Counted from the stretch's first letter, positions 7,657 through 16,243 are shown. The stretch is 64,000 nt of DNA from SIG480 sp045595605 (GCA_045595605.1 JAZOAS010000149.1:1-64000), one strand, 5' to 3'. Translations and numbers: made by a program. Notes: a model not told the origin generated them from the sequence alone.

Positions 7657-8868
7657 CTATTCAAGAAAATTAGTTATTATTTTCTCCGCTGCAAGAGACG
7701 GGTCTTCATTATTTTCTACTTTTTCGTCAGAAAAGCGCAGATATCGCTCTTTTCTTCGCTCATAAAGCGCCGCAACATCCTTTGAAAGCGGTCTTCCATC
7801 CGTTGAGAGACTTTTCAAATCCCTTTCAATCAGATAGATTTTTCCGTTCTGGGATAAAGCATCGCGGTTTTCTTCTCTCTCGACAACTCCACCACCGGTT
7901 GCAATTACAAGCCCGCTTTCCTTTGCGACCTCAGCGACAACGCGCTTCTCTATCTCGCGGAAAGCGCCTTCCCCCTGCTCGGTTATGATTTTTGAAGGCG
8001 CGCCGTAGAGCTTTTCAATTTCGCTGTCCGTATCTACAAACCTTCTCGAAAGCGCTTCTGCAACAAGCTTTCCGACCGTGCTCTTCCCGCTTCCGGGCAT
8101 TCCGATAAGAATAATGTTTGAAACGGAGCGACTTACCGACATGACAGCCTCTTCTATGAGGCTTTCTGAAAGCTTTTTGCCGAGGAACAGCTCTGCCGCG
8201 CGAAAGCCCTGAGCCGCGAGCATATAAAGCCCGCCGACATTCGGGATTCCCAAAGCTTCGGCATCAAGTAAAAAGCGCGTCTTCTGCGGGTTATATACGA
8301 CATCCGCTACTCCCGCGCACTTCGGAAAGCGCGCAAGGTCTATCGGCGCGGTCCCGTTTTTAGGATACATGCCGACAGGCGTTGTGTTTATTACTATTTC
8401 CGTATCGGAGAGGGTATAGACATTGTCATAGTTTACCTCACCGCTTCTCGAAACGACCGTGACACTTTCAACCCCAAGCCTTTTAAGCGCAAGGCGCGCG
8501 GTTTTTGAGGTTCCGCCGCTTCCGAGGACGATTACCTTTTTTCCGCGCACCGCGATTTTTCCCGCTTCCAGCATATACATAAACCCGAAAACATCGGTAT
8601 TGTCGCCACACACCTTGCCGTCGCGGTATGTAACCGTATTTACGCACCCCGCCTCTTTCGCGGTGTCGGAAACCTCGTCACAGAGAGAAAACGCAAGTTC
8701 CTTGTACGGAATCGTGACATTCATTCCCGAAAGCTCGCCGCTTTTTATAAAAGTTTCCGCCTCTTCGCGACCTTTCGCGTAGTATTCATATTCGTAATCG
8801 CCGAAGACACTATGTATCTGCTTTGAAAAGCTGTGGCGCAAGGTTTCGCCCAAAAGCCCGAACTTCAT
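7657..8868 (-). CDS. aroEK: Shikimate dehydrogenase-shikimate kinase fusion
   Basis: A 403-aa protein joining two consecutive-in-order shikimate pathway enzymes: AroE reduces 3-dehydroshikimate with NADPH and AroK phosphorylates shikimate with ATP. Residues 1-245 are AroE, with NVTIPYK (catalytic Lys56), GDNTD (Asp92), the NADP loop GSGGTSK (116-122), NTTPVGM and the C-terminal GLYMLAAQG. Residues 251-403 are AroK, with P-loop GMPGSGKST (256-264), DTDSEIE and GGGVV. No stop or ribosome site lies between them, so this is a true fusion in this assembly. AGGAG precedes the ATG at 8868. Confidence 0.93.
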   Translation of the reverse strand: MKFGLLGETLRHSFSKQIHSVFGDYEYEYYAKGREEAETFIKSGELSGMNVTIPYKELAFSLCDEVSDTAKEAGCVNTVTYRDGKVCGDNTDVFGFMYMLEAGKIAVRGKKVIVLGSGGTSKTARLALKRLGVESVTVVSRSGEVNYDNVYTLSDTEIVINTTPVGMYPKNGTAPIDLARFPKCAGVADVVYNPQKTRFLLDAEALGIPNVGGLYMLAAQGFRAAELFLGKKLSESLIEEAVMSVSRSVSNIILIGMPGSGKSTVGKLVAEALSRRFVDTDSEIEKLYGAPSKIITEQGEGAFREIEKRVVAEVAKESGLVIATGGGVVEREENRDALSQNGKIYLIERDLKSLSTDGRPLSKDVAALYERRKERYLRFSDEKVENNEDPSLAAEKIITNFLE

Positions 8869-8903
8869 TTTCCTTCTCTCCTGTCTGTTTTTTGCTTGCT
8901 TAA

Positions 8904-8932
8904 ATTATAGCACATTCCGAAGCTTTTTAAAA
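8904..8932 (-). promoter_or_regulatory. Probable promoter for aroE-aroK
   Basis: On the minus strand an extended -10, TGCTATAAT (TATAAT at 8904-8909), lies 36 nt before the start codon. The -35 region (TTTTAA, 8927-8932) is poor, as extended -10 promoters allow. Confidence 0.42.
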
Positions 8933-8937
8933 CCCTA

Positions 8938-8966
8938 TTTACAAATAGTATAATTTGACATATAAT
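8938..8966 (+). promoter_or_regulatory. Promoter for XRE regulator and acyltransferase
   Basis: -35 TTTACA (8938-8943), 17-nt spacer, -10 TATAAT (8961-8966). It is divergent from the aroE-aroK promoter and only a few bases away, so one could affect the other. Confidence 0.62.
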
Positions 8967-8996
8967 ATACATATTGCAAAATTTGGGGGTATTTAC

Positions 8997-9683
8997 ATGA
9001 ATACAAATTTTCCGAGAACGCTCTCTCTTCTCCGAAAGGAAAGCGGGATGAGCCAAAGAGCCGTAGCCAAGGCGCTCGGCGTTTCTCAGGCAGTTCTCTC
9101 TCATTATGAAAACGGGCTCCGCGAGCCGGGGCTTGAGTTTGTCGCAAAGGCGGCGGATTACTACAAGGTCTCCTGCGACTTTCTGCTTGGCAGAACGATG
9201 TCGCGAGAGGACTATACAATAAAGCCGGAGGATCTTCCCGATATGTCCGAGGAGAAAGACAATGTCCTTCGCGGTAGCGTGCTTGCCGCACTTTCGAAAA
9301 AGCTTGTCGTAAACTCCGTAAGCCTTATTTTTGACATCGTCGGAAAGGCAAAGAGCAAGAAGCTCATTTCGGAGACTGCCATGTTCTTTAATATGGCGAT
9401 TTACAAGGTTTTCCGCACGCTGTATAGCGCTTGTGGCAAAAACAGCGAGGACTTTTTCTCTGTAAACGACAAAGTCTGGCGTGATCTTGCAAACGCCGAA
9501 ATGGCGATGAATTCCTTTAATATAAAATGTGCCGCGGAGAATGTTAAAATCGGCGACGATGCAGAGGAGTCAAAGCTTCCCGAGCTCTCGCCCGAATACA
9601 TTTCAAGCGAATATCCCGCACTCACGCAGTCGCTTCTTTCCGTTCTTCAGACTGCGGGAAAAAGACTCGAAGAGAGGCTTTAA
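8997..9683 (+). CDS. XRE-family transcriptional regulator
   Basis: A 228-aa DNA-binding protein. Residues about 7-62 are a Cro/C1-type helix-turn-helix (RTLSLLRKESGMSQRAVAK, then LGVSQAVLSHYENG and the DFLLGRT ending typical of SinR-like domains). The remaining 160 residues are helical and charged with no domain I recognise; they may bind a ligand or dimerise. The ATG at 8997 is preceded by GGGGGT; the longer reading to 8955 overlaps the promoter and is rejected. It is 3 nt from the acyltransferase gene, so the pair is an operon and the regulator probably controls it or itself. Confidence 0.82.
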   Translation: MNTNFPRTLSLLRKESGMSQRAVAKALGVSQAVLSHYENGLREPGLEFVAKAADYYKVSCDFLLGRTMSREDYTIKPEDLPDMSEEKDNVLRGSVLAALSKKLVVNSVSLIFDIVGKAKSKKLISETAMFFNMAIYKVFRTLYSACGKNSEDFFSVNDKVWRDLANAEMAMNSFNIKCAAENVKIGDDAEESKLPELSPEYISSEYPALTQSLLSVLQTAGKRLEERL

Positions 9684-9686
9684 GCT

Positions 9687-10787
9687 ATGAAGGAGAAAGC
9701 TCACATCTTTTATTTTGACTATCTGCGAATCCTCGCGGCGTTCTTTGTCGTCTTCATGCATGTCGCATCAGGCCCAATGCGAGGCGAAATGACCGCAGGC
9801 TGGCACGGTTTAAACATCCTGACAAGCCTTTCGTTCACGGCAGTTCCACTCTTTTTTATGATGTCGGGATATCTTCTCCTCTCAAGCGAAAAAACGGCAG
9901 ATATTTCGCTTCTTTTCCGTCGCCGTCTGCCAAGACTTGTGCTTCCGCTTATATTCTGGAGCATTGTCTCGGTAATCTTCAAGCTTTATCTTGACGGTAG
10001 CCTTTCACTTATGTCCTTCTGGAGACATCTCCTCTCCGCACTCTCCGAGCCTGCGTGGGTTCATTTGTGGTATATGTATATGCTTATCGCATTCTACATT
10101 CTCTCGCCCTTCCTCCGCGCAATGGTTTCAAGCCTTACGAAAGGCGGGCATATACTTCTCTTTTCTCTCTGCGCACTCATCTCACTCCGCTCGATTCTCG
10201 CTGCAATTTTCCCTGCTGAATGGGACCGTTTCTTACAGATAGACATAATAAACAAGCTCGAGCTTTTCGGCGGGCACCTTGCGACCTTTATCCTCGGATA
10301 TTACCTCGGCACATCCAAAAAGAAGGTTTCAAACCTTCTTCTCGCTTTGCTTTTCACTGCAGTGCTTCTCTCAATCATCCTCGGAACATATTTTATCTCA
10401 TCTGCAAAGGGCGCATATCTTCAGGACTTCCAGCGCCAAAGCGCAGGCTTTGAGGTTGTTCTTGCAGCGAGCCTTTTCCTTCTTTTTAAGCAAAACACAA
10501 AAAGAGAGACCCCGTCGGGCATACTTTCCGAGCTTTGCGCACTCTCACTTCCCGTATATCTTATGCACAACCTGATTCTTTTCTATATAAACAAAATCGG
10601 ATACGGCGCGGTTTCGTTTGTCGATACGCTTAAAATCAGCGTTCTTCTGTTTGGCGCGTGTATTATCCTTTCAAAAACACTTACCACAATACCCTTTATC
10701 TCGTTTGCAAGCTCGGGAATCTCCTTCCGCGATGCAAACAAGTCCTGCAACTGGGTATATACAGTTAAAAAGTTATTAAAGAAATAG
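9687..10787 (+). CDS. Acyltransferase family 3 membrane protein
   Basis: A 366-aa integral membrane O-acyltransferase (Acyl_transf_3, OafA/YrhL-like) that would move an acetyl or other acyl group onto a surface glycan. The opening FYFDYLRILAAFFVVFMHV has the R-x10-H signature of the family, with Arg and His needed for transfer; WHLWYMYMLIAFY-like segments, here VHLWYMYMLIAFY (about 126-138), form the second conserved block. About ten hydrophobic helices follow. It begins 3 nt after the XRE gene. Acceptor unknown; wall or capsule sugar is a reasonable guess. Confidence 0.85.
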   Translation: MKEKAHIFYFDYLRILAAFFVVFMHVASGPMRGEMTAGWHGLNILTSLSFTAVPLFFMMSGYLLLSSEKTADISLLFRRRLPRLVLPLIFWSIVSVIFKLYLDGSLSLMSFWRHLLSALSEPAWVHLWYMYMLIAFYILSPFLRAMVSSLTKGGHILLFSLCALISLRSILAAIFPAEWDRFLQIDIINKLELFGGHLATFILGYYLGTSKKKVSNLLLALLFTAVLLSIILGTYFISSAKGAYLQDFQRQSAGFEVVLAASLFLLFKQNTKRETPSGILSELCALSLPVYLMHNLILFYINKIGYGAVSFVDTLKISVLLFGACIILSKTLTTIPFISFASSGISFRDANKSCNWVYTVKKLLKK

Positions 10788-10818
10788 AAAAAGCCTTCCC
10801 TTCCGGGAAGGCTTTTTT
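10788..10818. terminator. Bidirectional terminator
   Basis: Perfect stem AAAAAGCCTTCCC with GGGAAGGCTTTTT around a TTCC tetraloop, ending in T6. It lies between convergent acyltransferase and mgl operons and can serve both. Confidence 0.9.
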
Positions 10819-10819
10819 A

Positions 10820-10927
10820 TCAGAATTGAAAACCGATTATAACGGCGAGGGTAAGTATTCCAAGCGCTATTACGCCCTCTAAAAGCTTTACCGAAACTTT
10901 TGCGCCTTTATAAATGTTGTTCTGCAT
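10820..10927 (-). CDS. 35-residue single-helix membrane peptide, last gene of mgl operon
   Basis: A short ORF below usual annotation limits. It encodes MQNNIYKGAKVSVKLLEG followed by a hydrophobic helix (VIALGILTLAVIIGF), ending in Q-F. A good ribosome site (AAGGAAG, 8 nt upstream) overlaps the last codons of the permease gene, and the ORF stops directly at the operon terminator, so nearly every base between permease and terminator is used. That arrangement favours a real gene. A role as an accessory subunit or regulator of the sugar importer is inference from position only. Confidence 0.6.
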   Translation of the reverse strand: MQNNIYKGAKVSVKLLEGVIALGILTLAVIIGFQF

Positions 10928-10931
10928 AAAG

Positions 10932-11996
10932 TTACTTCCTTACAAGGTATTTTCTCATATCTATCGCGCAGGCGATAAGGATTATAAGTCCTTTGATTAC
11001 ATACTGCAGATTCTGGTTTACCGAGAGGAAGGTAAGACCTACAAAGATAATTCGCAGTAGCACGACACCCATAATAACTCCGCGGATTTTTCCGATACCG
11101 CCGACAAACGAAACGCCGCCGATTACACACGCCGCAATCGCGTCGAGCTCGTAGTTAAGACCGGTGGCGGCGGAGTTTGAGCCGATTCTCGCGCCCTCGA
11201 TAAAGCCCGTCACGCCATACAGCGCACCCGCAAGCGTAAAGACTAAAATTATCGTCCGCGTTACATTTACGCCCGACACATGCGCAGCTTCAGAATTTGA
11301 GCCGACGGCAAACATATTCTTGCCAAAAGCCGTCTTGTTCCACACAAACCACATAATCACGGTTATAGCGAGCGAATACCACACGAAATTCGGTATCGCA
11401 CTTCCGCCGATTTTGAGAAAGCTTCCGTTTATGAACTCCGTATAGCTCGAATCAAGCCCTGAGATTGACTGACCGTTGTTCGTTCCGAGCGTGAGGTACA
11501 TAAGCAGTCCGCCGTAGATTATAAGCTGGGTGGCGAGCGTTACGATAAACGGGTGAAGGTTGAATTTCGCCGTACAGAAGCCGTTTACCGCGCCGAGAAG
11601 CGCGCCTATCGCGATTACGAGCAATATTACAACAAACACAGGAATCGTCGGAAGCGACGGGAACATCTTGTTCGCATACCCCGTAGCCTGCAATAGCGAC
11701 GCCGCAACGCACGCGCACGCGCCGACTGCGCGACCTGCCGAAAGGTCAGTTCCCGTAAGTATAATCGCGCCCGCAATTCCGAGCGCTATCGGCAGGTTTG
11801 CGGCAGAGAGCGAGATTATATTGACGATTGACCCGGGCGAGACGAAGCGCGGGCGGTAAATTGCTATTGCGATTATCACTATTACAAGAAAAATGTAAAG
11901 GGCGTTATTTATGAGAAACTCGCGCCGTCTTCTCCGTCTTTCCCCCTGCGGCTCGTCTCCGAAATTCCCGAGCTTGAATTTTGATTTCTTTTCCAT
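10932..11996 (-). CDS. mglC: Galactose/methyl-galactoside ABC transporter permease
   Basis: A 354-aa inner-membrane permease of the RbsC/MglC (BPD_transp_2) family forming the sugar channel. After a charged cytoplasmic start (RRRRRR) about ten hydrophobic helices follow; GTDLSAGRAVG, NGFCTAKFNLHPFIVTLAT and VGSNSEAAHVSGVNV are family hallmarks, the last being the ATPase-coupling loop. The length and the long Ser/Gly insert (GTNNGQSISGLDSS) match MglC better than RbsC. It starts 9 nt after mglA with AGAGGTG as ribosome site. Confidence 0.9.
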   Translation of the reverse strand: MEKKSKFKLGNFGDEPQGERRRRRREFLINNALYIFLVIVIIAIAIYRPRFVSPGSIVNIISLSAANLPIALGIAGAIILTGTDLSAGRAVGACACVAASLLQATGYANKMFPSLPTIPVFVVILLVIAIGALLGAVNGFCTAKFNLHPFIVTLATQLIIYGGLLMYLTLGTNNGQSISGLDSSYTEFINGSFLKIGGSAIPNFVWYSLAITVIMWFVWNKTAFGKNMFAVGSNSEAAHVSGVNVTRTIILVFTLAGALYGVTGFIEGARIGSNSAATGLNYELDAIAACVIGGVSFVGGIGKIRGVIMGVVLLRIIFVGLTFLSVNQNLQYVIKGLIILIACAIDMRKYLVRK

Positions 11997-12005
11997 GTGA
12001 CACCT

Positions 12006-13502
12006 CTATACATATTTTGTTGCAAGCCGCATTATTTCTTCCTGGGTTGCGTTTTTTGCATCCACCTCGCCCGCAATCCTTCCTCCCGACATGACGAGTA
12101 TCCGGTCGCACACGCCGAGAAGCTCTGGCATCTCGCTTGACACCATGATAACCGCGCGCCCTTCGGCGGCGAGGTCGCCTATTATGCTGTAAATCTCATA
12201 CTTTGCGCCGACATCAATTCCGCGCGTCGGCTCATCGAGCAGGAGAATGTTCGGCTCGGTGAGGAGCCAGCGCCCGAAAATGACCTTCTGCTGGTTACCG
12301 CCCGAGAGCGAGCGGATTTTCGTCTTCTGCGACGGGGTTTTTATCCGAAGCGAGCGGATATACCTATCGCACGCATCGCGCATACCCTTTGCATCAAGCC
12401 AGAGCTTCCATTTTCGGTAGCGTTTTCGGCTTGAAATCAACATATTTTCCCGTATATCGAGGATGCCGAAGATTCCGTTGCGGCGGCGCTCCTCTGTCAG
12501 AAACGCGAAGCCGTTTTTTATGGCGTCTCTTGCGTTTCTGTTTTTTATTTCGCGGCCATTTAAAAGTATTTTCCCGCTTTTTCGCTCGGCTATTCCGAAA
12601 AGGTTCTCCAAAAGCTCCGTCCTTCCCGCACCGTCAAGCCCTGCAATGCCGAGAATTTCGCCCTTTTTAAGCTCAAACGAAACCTCCGAAAGGTTTGAGT
12701 GGCGGGATGAGAGCTCCCGCACCTCCAAAAGCACCTCGCCGGGCTTATTTTTCTTCTCAGGAAAGCGGTTTGTAAGCTCCCTGCCCACCATAAGCTTTAT
12801 TATCTTTTCCATAGTAAGGTCGCGCGCGGACTCCGTCGCGATATACTTTCCGTCGCGCATGACGGTTACCTCATCGGCAATACGGAGGATTTCCTCCATT
12901 TTATGCGAAATATATATTATTCCGCACCCCTCAGCCTTAAGCATTCCGATTATCTCAAAAAGGCGCTCGACCTCTTTGTCCGAAAGCGACGAGGTGGGCT
13001 CATCAAAAACTATTACCTTCGCGTTATACGAAACGGCTTTTGCAATCTCCGTCATCTGGCGCTGGGCAACGGGCATCGTCTCCATTATCCTTTTTGGCGA
13101 AACGGTCATTCCGAGACGGGAAAAAATCTCACGCGTTGCCTCGTTCATCTTCTTATCCGACACAAGCGGCCCGATTTTCGGATACCTTCCGAGCCACAGA
13201 TTCTCAGAGACCGAGCGTTTGAGCGCAAGCTCAAGCTCCTGGTGCACCATCGCAACTCCGCCGTCAAGCGCCTCTCTCGAGCTCTTGAAGGAGACGGGCT
13301 TTCCCTCAAGAAAAATCTCCCCGCTATCCTGCGAATATATCCCGAAAAGGCACTTCATAAGCGTGCTTTTTCCCGCGCCGTTCTCGCCCATAAGCGCGTG
13401 TACAGTTCCTCGGCGCACTTTTAACTCTGCTCCGTCAAGCGCCTTTACACCGGGAAAGCTTTTTGAGATGGAGCGCATCTCAAGAACAATATCATTTTCC
13501 AT
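12006..13502 (-). CDS. mglA: Galactose/methyl-galactoside ABC transporter ATPase
   Basis: A 498-aa tandem ATPase energising sugar uptake. The first nucleotide-binding domain (about 5-240) has Walker A GENGAGKST and Walker B VIVFDEPTSSL. The second (about 255-498) has a degenerate Walker A (GLDGAGRTE), as is usual for the RbsA/MglA/XylG family, plus an intact signature LSGGNQQK and Walker B ILLLDEPTRGID. The gene starts 5 nt after mglB and is followed closely by mglC. The family is shared by ribose and xylose systems; the binding protein decides for galactose. Confidence 0.92.
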   Translation of the reverse strand: MENDIVLEMRSISKSFPGVKALDGAELKVRRGTVHALMGENGAGKSTLMKCLFGIYSQDSGEIFLEGKPVSFKSSREALDGGVAMVHQELELALKRSVSENLWLGRYPKIGPLVSDKKMNEATREIFSRLGMTVSPKRIMETMPVAQRQMTEIAKAVSYNAKVIVFDEPTSSLSDKEVERLFEIIGMLKAEGCGIIYISHKMEEILRIADEVTVMRDGKYIATESARDLTMEKIIKLMVGRELTNRFPEKKNKPGEVLLEVRELSSRHSNLSEVSFELKKGEILGIAGLDGAGRTELLENLFGIAERKSGKILLNGREIKNRNARDAIKNGFAFLTEERRRNGIFGILDIRENMLISSRKRYRKWKLWLDAKGMRDACDRYIRSLRIKTPSQKTKIRSLSGGNQQKVIFGRWLLTEPNILLLDEPTRGIDVGAKYEIYSIIGDLAAEGRAVIMVSSEMPELLGVCDRILVMSGGRIAGEVDAKNATQEEIMRLATKYV

Positions 13503-13507
13503 ATCAT

Positions 13508-14572
13508 TTATTTTCCTGTAAATATTCCGTACGGAATACGGATTTTTGATACATTGTCGTCAATATTCATATTTTCCGTTCCGTCCATTACATCCTTGCC
13601 CTCGCTTATATTCAGCGCAAGGTGAGCTATCGCCTTCGCCATACCCTCGGCGTCCTGCTTTATTGTTCCGCTCATCTTACCGTTTTTTATGAGCGATACT
13701 GCGGCATCCGTCGCGTCAACTCCGAAAACAGGGATGGTCTTTCCGCCCGTTGTGTTGTACCCCGCGGTATTGAGCGCAGTTATCGCGCCCTCTGCCATTC
13801 CGTCGTTATTGCAGATGACGGTCTCAACCATATTCTTGCCGTTTTCCGTATATTCAGTGAGGATTGTCGTCATATATTCGTTCGCGGCTGAGGCTGACCA
13901 GTTTCCGTTCTTATCTACAAGATACTTGTCACGGTTGTTTGGGTTATAAAACGAAAGCTCCGGTTTTCCGCCCTCGCGAAGAAGGCGGTTTGCATCCTCA
14001 ACGGCATACTTTGTTCTGTATTCCGCCTCGGCATTGCCCTCCTGCCCCTTAAACATTACATACGAAATCTTCCCGTCACCGTTTAAGTCCGTCGCGTCGT
14101 AGTTCTCTAAAAGGAATTTTCCTATCATCTCACCCTGCATGTGTCCCGCCTCGGCGGCATCCGTACCTACAAAGGCGCACTTTTCATAGCTTGCAACGAC
14201 ATTGTCGGAGACCTCGCGATTGAAGAAAACAAGCGGGATATCCGCGGCTCTTGCCTGATTTACTATGGCGTATGCCGCGTCGTCAGAGCCCGTTTCAACA
14301 ATGTTTACCACAAGCATAGTCGCGCCCTTTGTTATCGCCGTCTGCACCTGCTCCGCCTGGGTCGTCTGGCTTGAGTTTGAGTCATAGTCCTGATACTCAA
14401 CGCCGATTGCCTCAAGCGCATTATCAAGCGACGCTCTTACCGTCGAGATATACGGGTCTGAATATGTGTAGTAAAAAACAGCGACCGACTGTTTTTCTCC
14501 TCCGCCTTCCCCGCACCCGCAAAGGCCGAATACGAGGGTGGCTATAAGCGAAAATAAAAGAAATTTTTTCAT
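13508..14572 (-). CDS. mglB: Galactose-binding lipoprotein
   Basis: A 354-aa periplasmic-type binding protein anchored as a lipoprotein: signal peptide MKKFLLFSLIATLVFGLC with the lipobox ending at Cys near residue 19. The body is the Peripla_BP_4 fold. A calcium-binding loop, DLNGDGKIS, is visible about midway and is a hallmark of MglB, supporting galactose or glucose rather than ribose as ligand; VFGVDATD and NNDGMAEGA also match. I chose ATG at 14572 (AGGAG upstream); the longer reading to 14605 precedes the signal peptide without a ribosome site. First gene of the mglB-A-C operon. Confidence 0.92.
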   Translation of the reverse strand: MKKFLLFSLIATLVFGLCGCGEGGGEKQSVAVFYYTYSDPYISTVRASLDNALEAIGVEYQDYDSNSSQTTQAEQVQTAITKGATMLVVNIVETGSDDAAYAIVNQARAADIPLVFFNREVSDNVVASYEKCAFVGTDAAEAGHMQGEMIGKFLLENYDATDLNGDGKISYVMFKGQEGNAEAEYRTKYAVEDANRLLREGGKPELSFYNPNNRDKYLVDKNGNWSASAANEYMTTILTEYTENGKNMVETVICNNDGMAEGAITALNTAGYNTTGGKTIPVFGVDATDAAVSLIKNGKMSGTIKQDAEGMAKAIAHLALNISEGKDVMDGTENMNIDDNVSKIRIPYGIFTGK

Positions 14573-14755
14573 TATTACCTCTCCTTTTTTTGCGTTTGTT
14601 TTCATTATGTCCCTAACTTGCGAGATGAATACAAAAAGACTAAAAAAAGATATTTTTGAAAACTCACCGTATAATCTTATATATAATATACGAATAGTTT
14701 TCGCATTTTTAATGATTTTACGGCAATACTATCTTTTGAAAGGAGATTGATTATT

Positions 14756-15238
14756 ATGAAAAAAATTATTTTTTTACTTCTCGCGAGCTGCCTTTTGCTG
14801 ACCGGCTGCGGTGAGGAGACAGGCACTACCGACGCCGGTGCATCCATGGCCCAGAACCAGCAGACAATGGCAAAATATTCTGACGATAACTTGAGCTTTG
14901 ACATCCCCGAATCGTGGCAGAAAAACTTTAAAGCCGTAACGCGCGATGTCGGTTCGTCCGGTAACACCTACCCGCAGACCGACTTCTACTATACCGAGGG
15001 CGACCGCGACATCCGCCTTATGACAGTCGGAAAGTTTACGCGCGACCAGTGGGACAAGATGATGAGCGACGGCAAGGTTTCAGATTCTGCAATGCTCGGT
15101 GAGTCGGGCGACAAGAAGCATGTCTATTCTATCTTCTATGAGGACCACGACTATATAGAGGATAATATGCTCAAGGACTCGCTTACCAAGATTCGCGGCG
15201 AGGCAGAGGCGATGAGAGATAAGATGATGATAAAGTAG
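14756..15238 (+). CDS. Small lipoprotein of unknown function
   Basis: A 160-aa exported lipoprotein. The signal sequence MKKIIFLLLASCLLLTGCG has a clean lipobox (LTGC). The mature part contains YSDDNLSFDIPESWQ, a pattern seen in PsbP-like or DUF1795-like small folds, but the match is too weak to name. AGGAG lies 10 nt before the ATG at 14756; a TTG at 14747 is too close. A TATAAT at 14682-14687 may be its -10. It precedes noc by 71 nt but I see no functional link. Confidence 0.72.
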   Translation: MKKIIFLLLASCLLLTGCGEETGTTDAGASMAQNQQTMAKYSDDNLSFDIPESWQKNFKAVTRDVGSSGNTYPQTDFYYTEGDRDIRLMTVGKFTRDQWDKMMSDGKVSDSAMLGESGDKKHVYSIFYEDHDYIEDNMLKDSLTKIRGEAEAMRDKMMIK

Positions 15239-15309
15239 CGGAATTTGTCGAGCGGTTTTTCTTCCAAATATTTCCATTTTATGGTAAACTCTTTTTGGAG
15301 GGGATTGCA

Positions 15310-16104
15310 ATGACAACAAAACGGGACAAGCTTACAAGGCGCGAGAAGATAGTTTATCTTCCGCTTTCAAAGATAGAAAGAAACCGCGACCAGCCAAGGC
15401 GTCGGTTTGACTCAGAAAGCTTAAACGAGCTCGCCGCAAGCATTCGCGAAAACGGGCTCCTTCAGCCGATAACCGTACGGCAGGAAGGAAAGAGCTATAT
15501 GCTCATATCAGGCGAGCGGCGCCTTCGCGCTTCTCACATCGCAGGAATCGACGAAATTCCCTGTATTATAATAGATGCAGAAAGAGATGAGCTCGCGTCC
15601 CTTGCGCTTATCGAGAACTTACAGCGCGACGACCTGAATTTCTTTGAAGAAGCGCTCGGCATCTCTCGTTTTATAAAGCTTTCATCCCTTACTCAAGAAC
15701 AGGCGGCGGAGAAGCTCGGAAAATCGCAGGCATCAATTTCAAACAAGCTCAGGCTTTTAAAGCTCGGAGACCGCGTCATCTCGTACCTTCTCTCTTTCTC
15801 GCTGACAGAGCGCCATGCCCGCGCACTTTTAAAGCTGAAGTCTGAAGAAGCGCGCATTTCGGCTCTTAATCACATCAAAGAGAACAATCTCAATGTCGTT
15901 GAAGCTGAAAGCTATATTGACTCTCTCGTGAATCCGAAAAAGGCAGAGAAGCAAAACGAGCAGTATGTCATCCGCGATGTGCGCCTCTTTTACAATACGG
16001 TTGACCGCGCGCTTGAAACTATGCGCCGTTCAGGGCTAAAGGCCGATTTTTCAAAAGATGAAGACGAAAACGCGATAAATCTGCAAATCAGGATTTTTAA
16101 ATGA
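15310..16104 (+). CDS. noc: Nucleoid occlusion / ParB-like protein
   Basis: A 264-aa ParB-superfamily protein. N-terminal ParB/CTPase domain has LPLSKIERNRDQPRR, LLQPITVR and the CTP-binding GERRLRAS (about 68-75), then ALIENLQRDDLN; a central helix-turn-helix (EQAAEKLGKSQASISNKLRLL) binds DNA. Position immediately before parA-parB is that of Noc in Bacillus, which prevents septation over the nucleoid. The parB gene at 17015 is the second paralogue, supporting this as Noc; sequence alone cannot exclude a second ParB. ATG at 15310 follows GGAGGGG by about 7 nt; TTG at 15295 is rejected. Confidence 0.78.
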   Translation: MTTKRDKLTRREKIVYLPLSKIERNRDQPRRRFDSESLNELAASIRENGLLQPITVRQEGKSYMLISGERRLRASHIAGIDEIPCIIIDAERDELASLALIENLQRDDLNFFEEALGISRFIKLSSLTQEQAAEKLGKSQASISNKLRLLKLGDRVISYLLSFSLTERHARALLKLKSEEARISALNHIKENNLNVVEAESYIDSLVNPKKAEKQNEQYVIRDVRLFYNTVDRALETMRRSGLKADFSKDEDENAINLQIRIFK

Positions 16105-16126
16105 ATGTTCCATGTGGAACATTCAT
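16101..16126. promoter_or_regulatory. parS-like palindrome, copy 1
   Basis: A 26-bp perfect-symmetry element centred on TGTTCCATGTGGAACA (16106-16121), close to the ParB consensus TGTTtCACGTGAAACA. It lies exactly at the end of noc (its stop codon is inside). It is the expected loading site for ParB or Noc. Confidence 0.75.
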
Positions 16127-16134
16127 TTTGCGAC

Positions 16135-16174
16135 AAAAAGAGATTTGTTCCACATGGAACATTTCTCTTTTTTT
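16135..16174 (+). terminator. noc terminator containing parS-like palindrome copy 2
   Basis: TGTTCCACATGGAACA at 16146-16161 is the reverse complement of copy 1. It is extended on both sides by AAAAAGAGA (16135-16143) and TCTCTTTTT (16164-16172), with T7 following. The whole forms a long hairpin with two mismatched pairs and a U tract, so it looks like a rho-independent terminator whose upper stem is a parS site. Confidence 0.72.
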
Positions 16175-16177
16175 GTG

Positions 16178-16206
16178 TTGCACAAAGGGGAATAAAGTGG
16201 TATAAT
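16178..16206 (+). promoter_or_regulatory. Promoter for parA-parB
   Basis: -35 TTGCAC (16178-16183), 17-nt spacer, -10 TATAAT (16201-16206). It begins 4 nt after the parS-bearing terminator, so ParB or Noc bound there could repress it. Confidence 0.7.
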
Positions 16207-16243
16207 TATACTCAGTAAACTATAATCAGGCGGTGAGAAGTAA

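Noticed and set aside
12463..13521. 352-codon open frame on the plus strand
   Set aside because: It is the antisense shadow of mglA, rich in S, R and F with no domain, and has no ribosome site; mglA is unambiguous.
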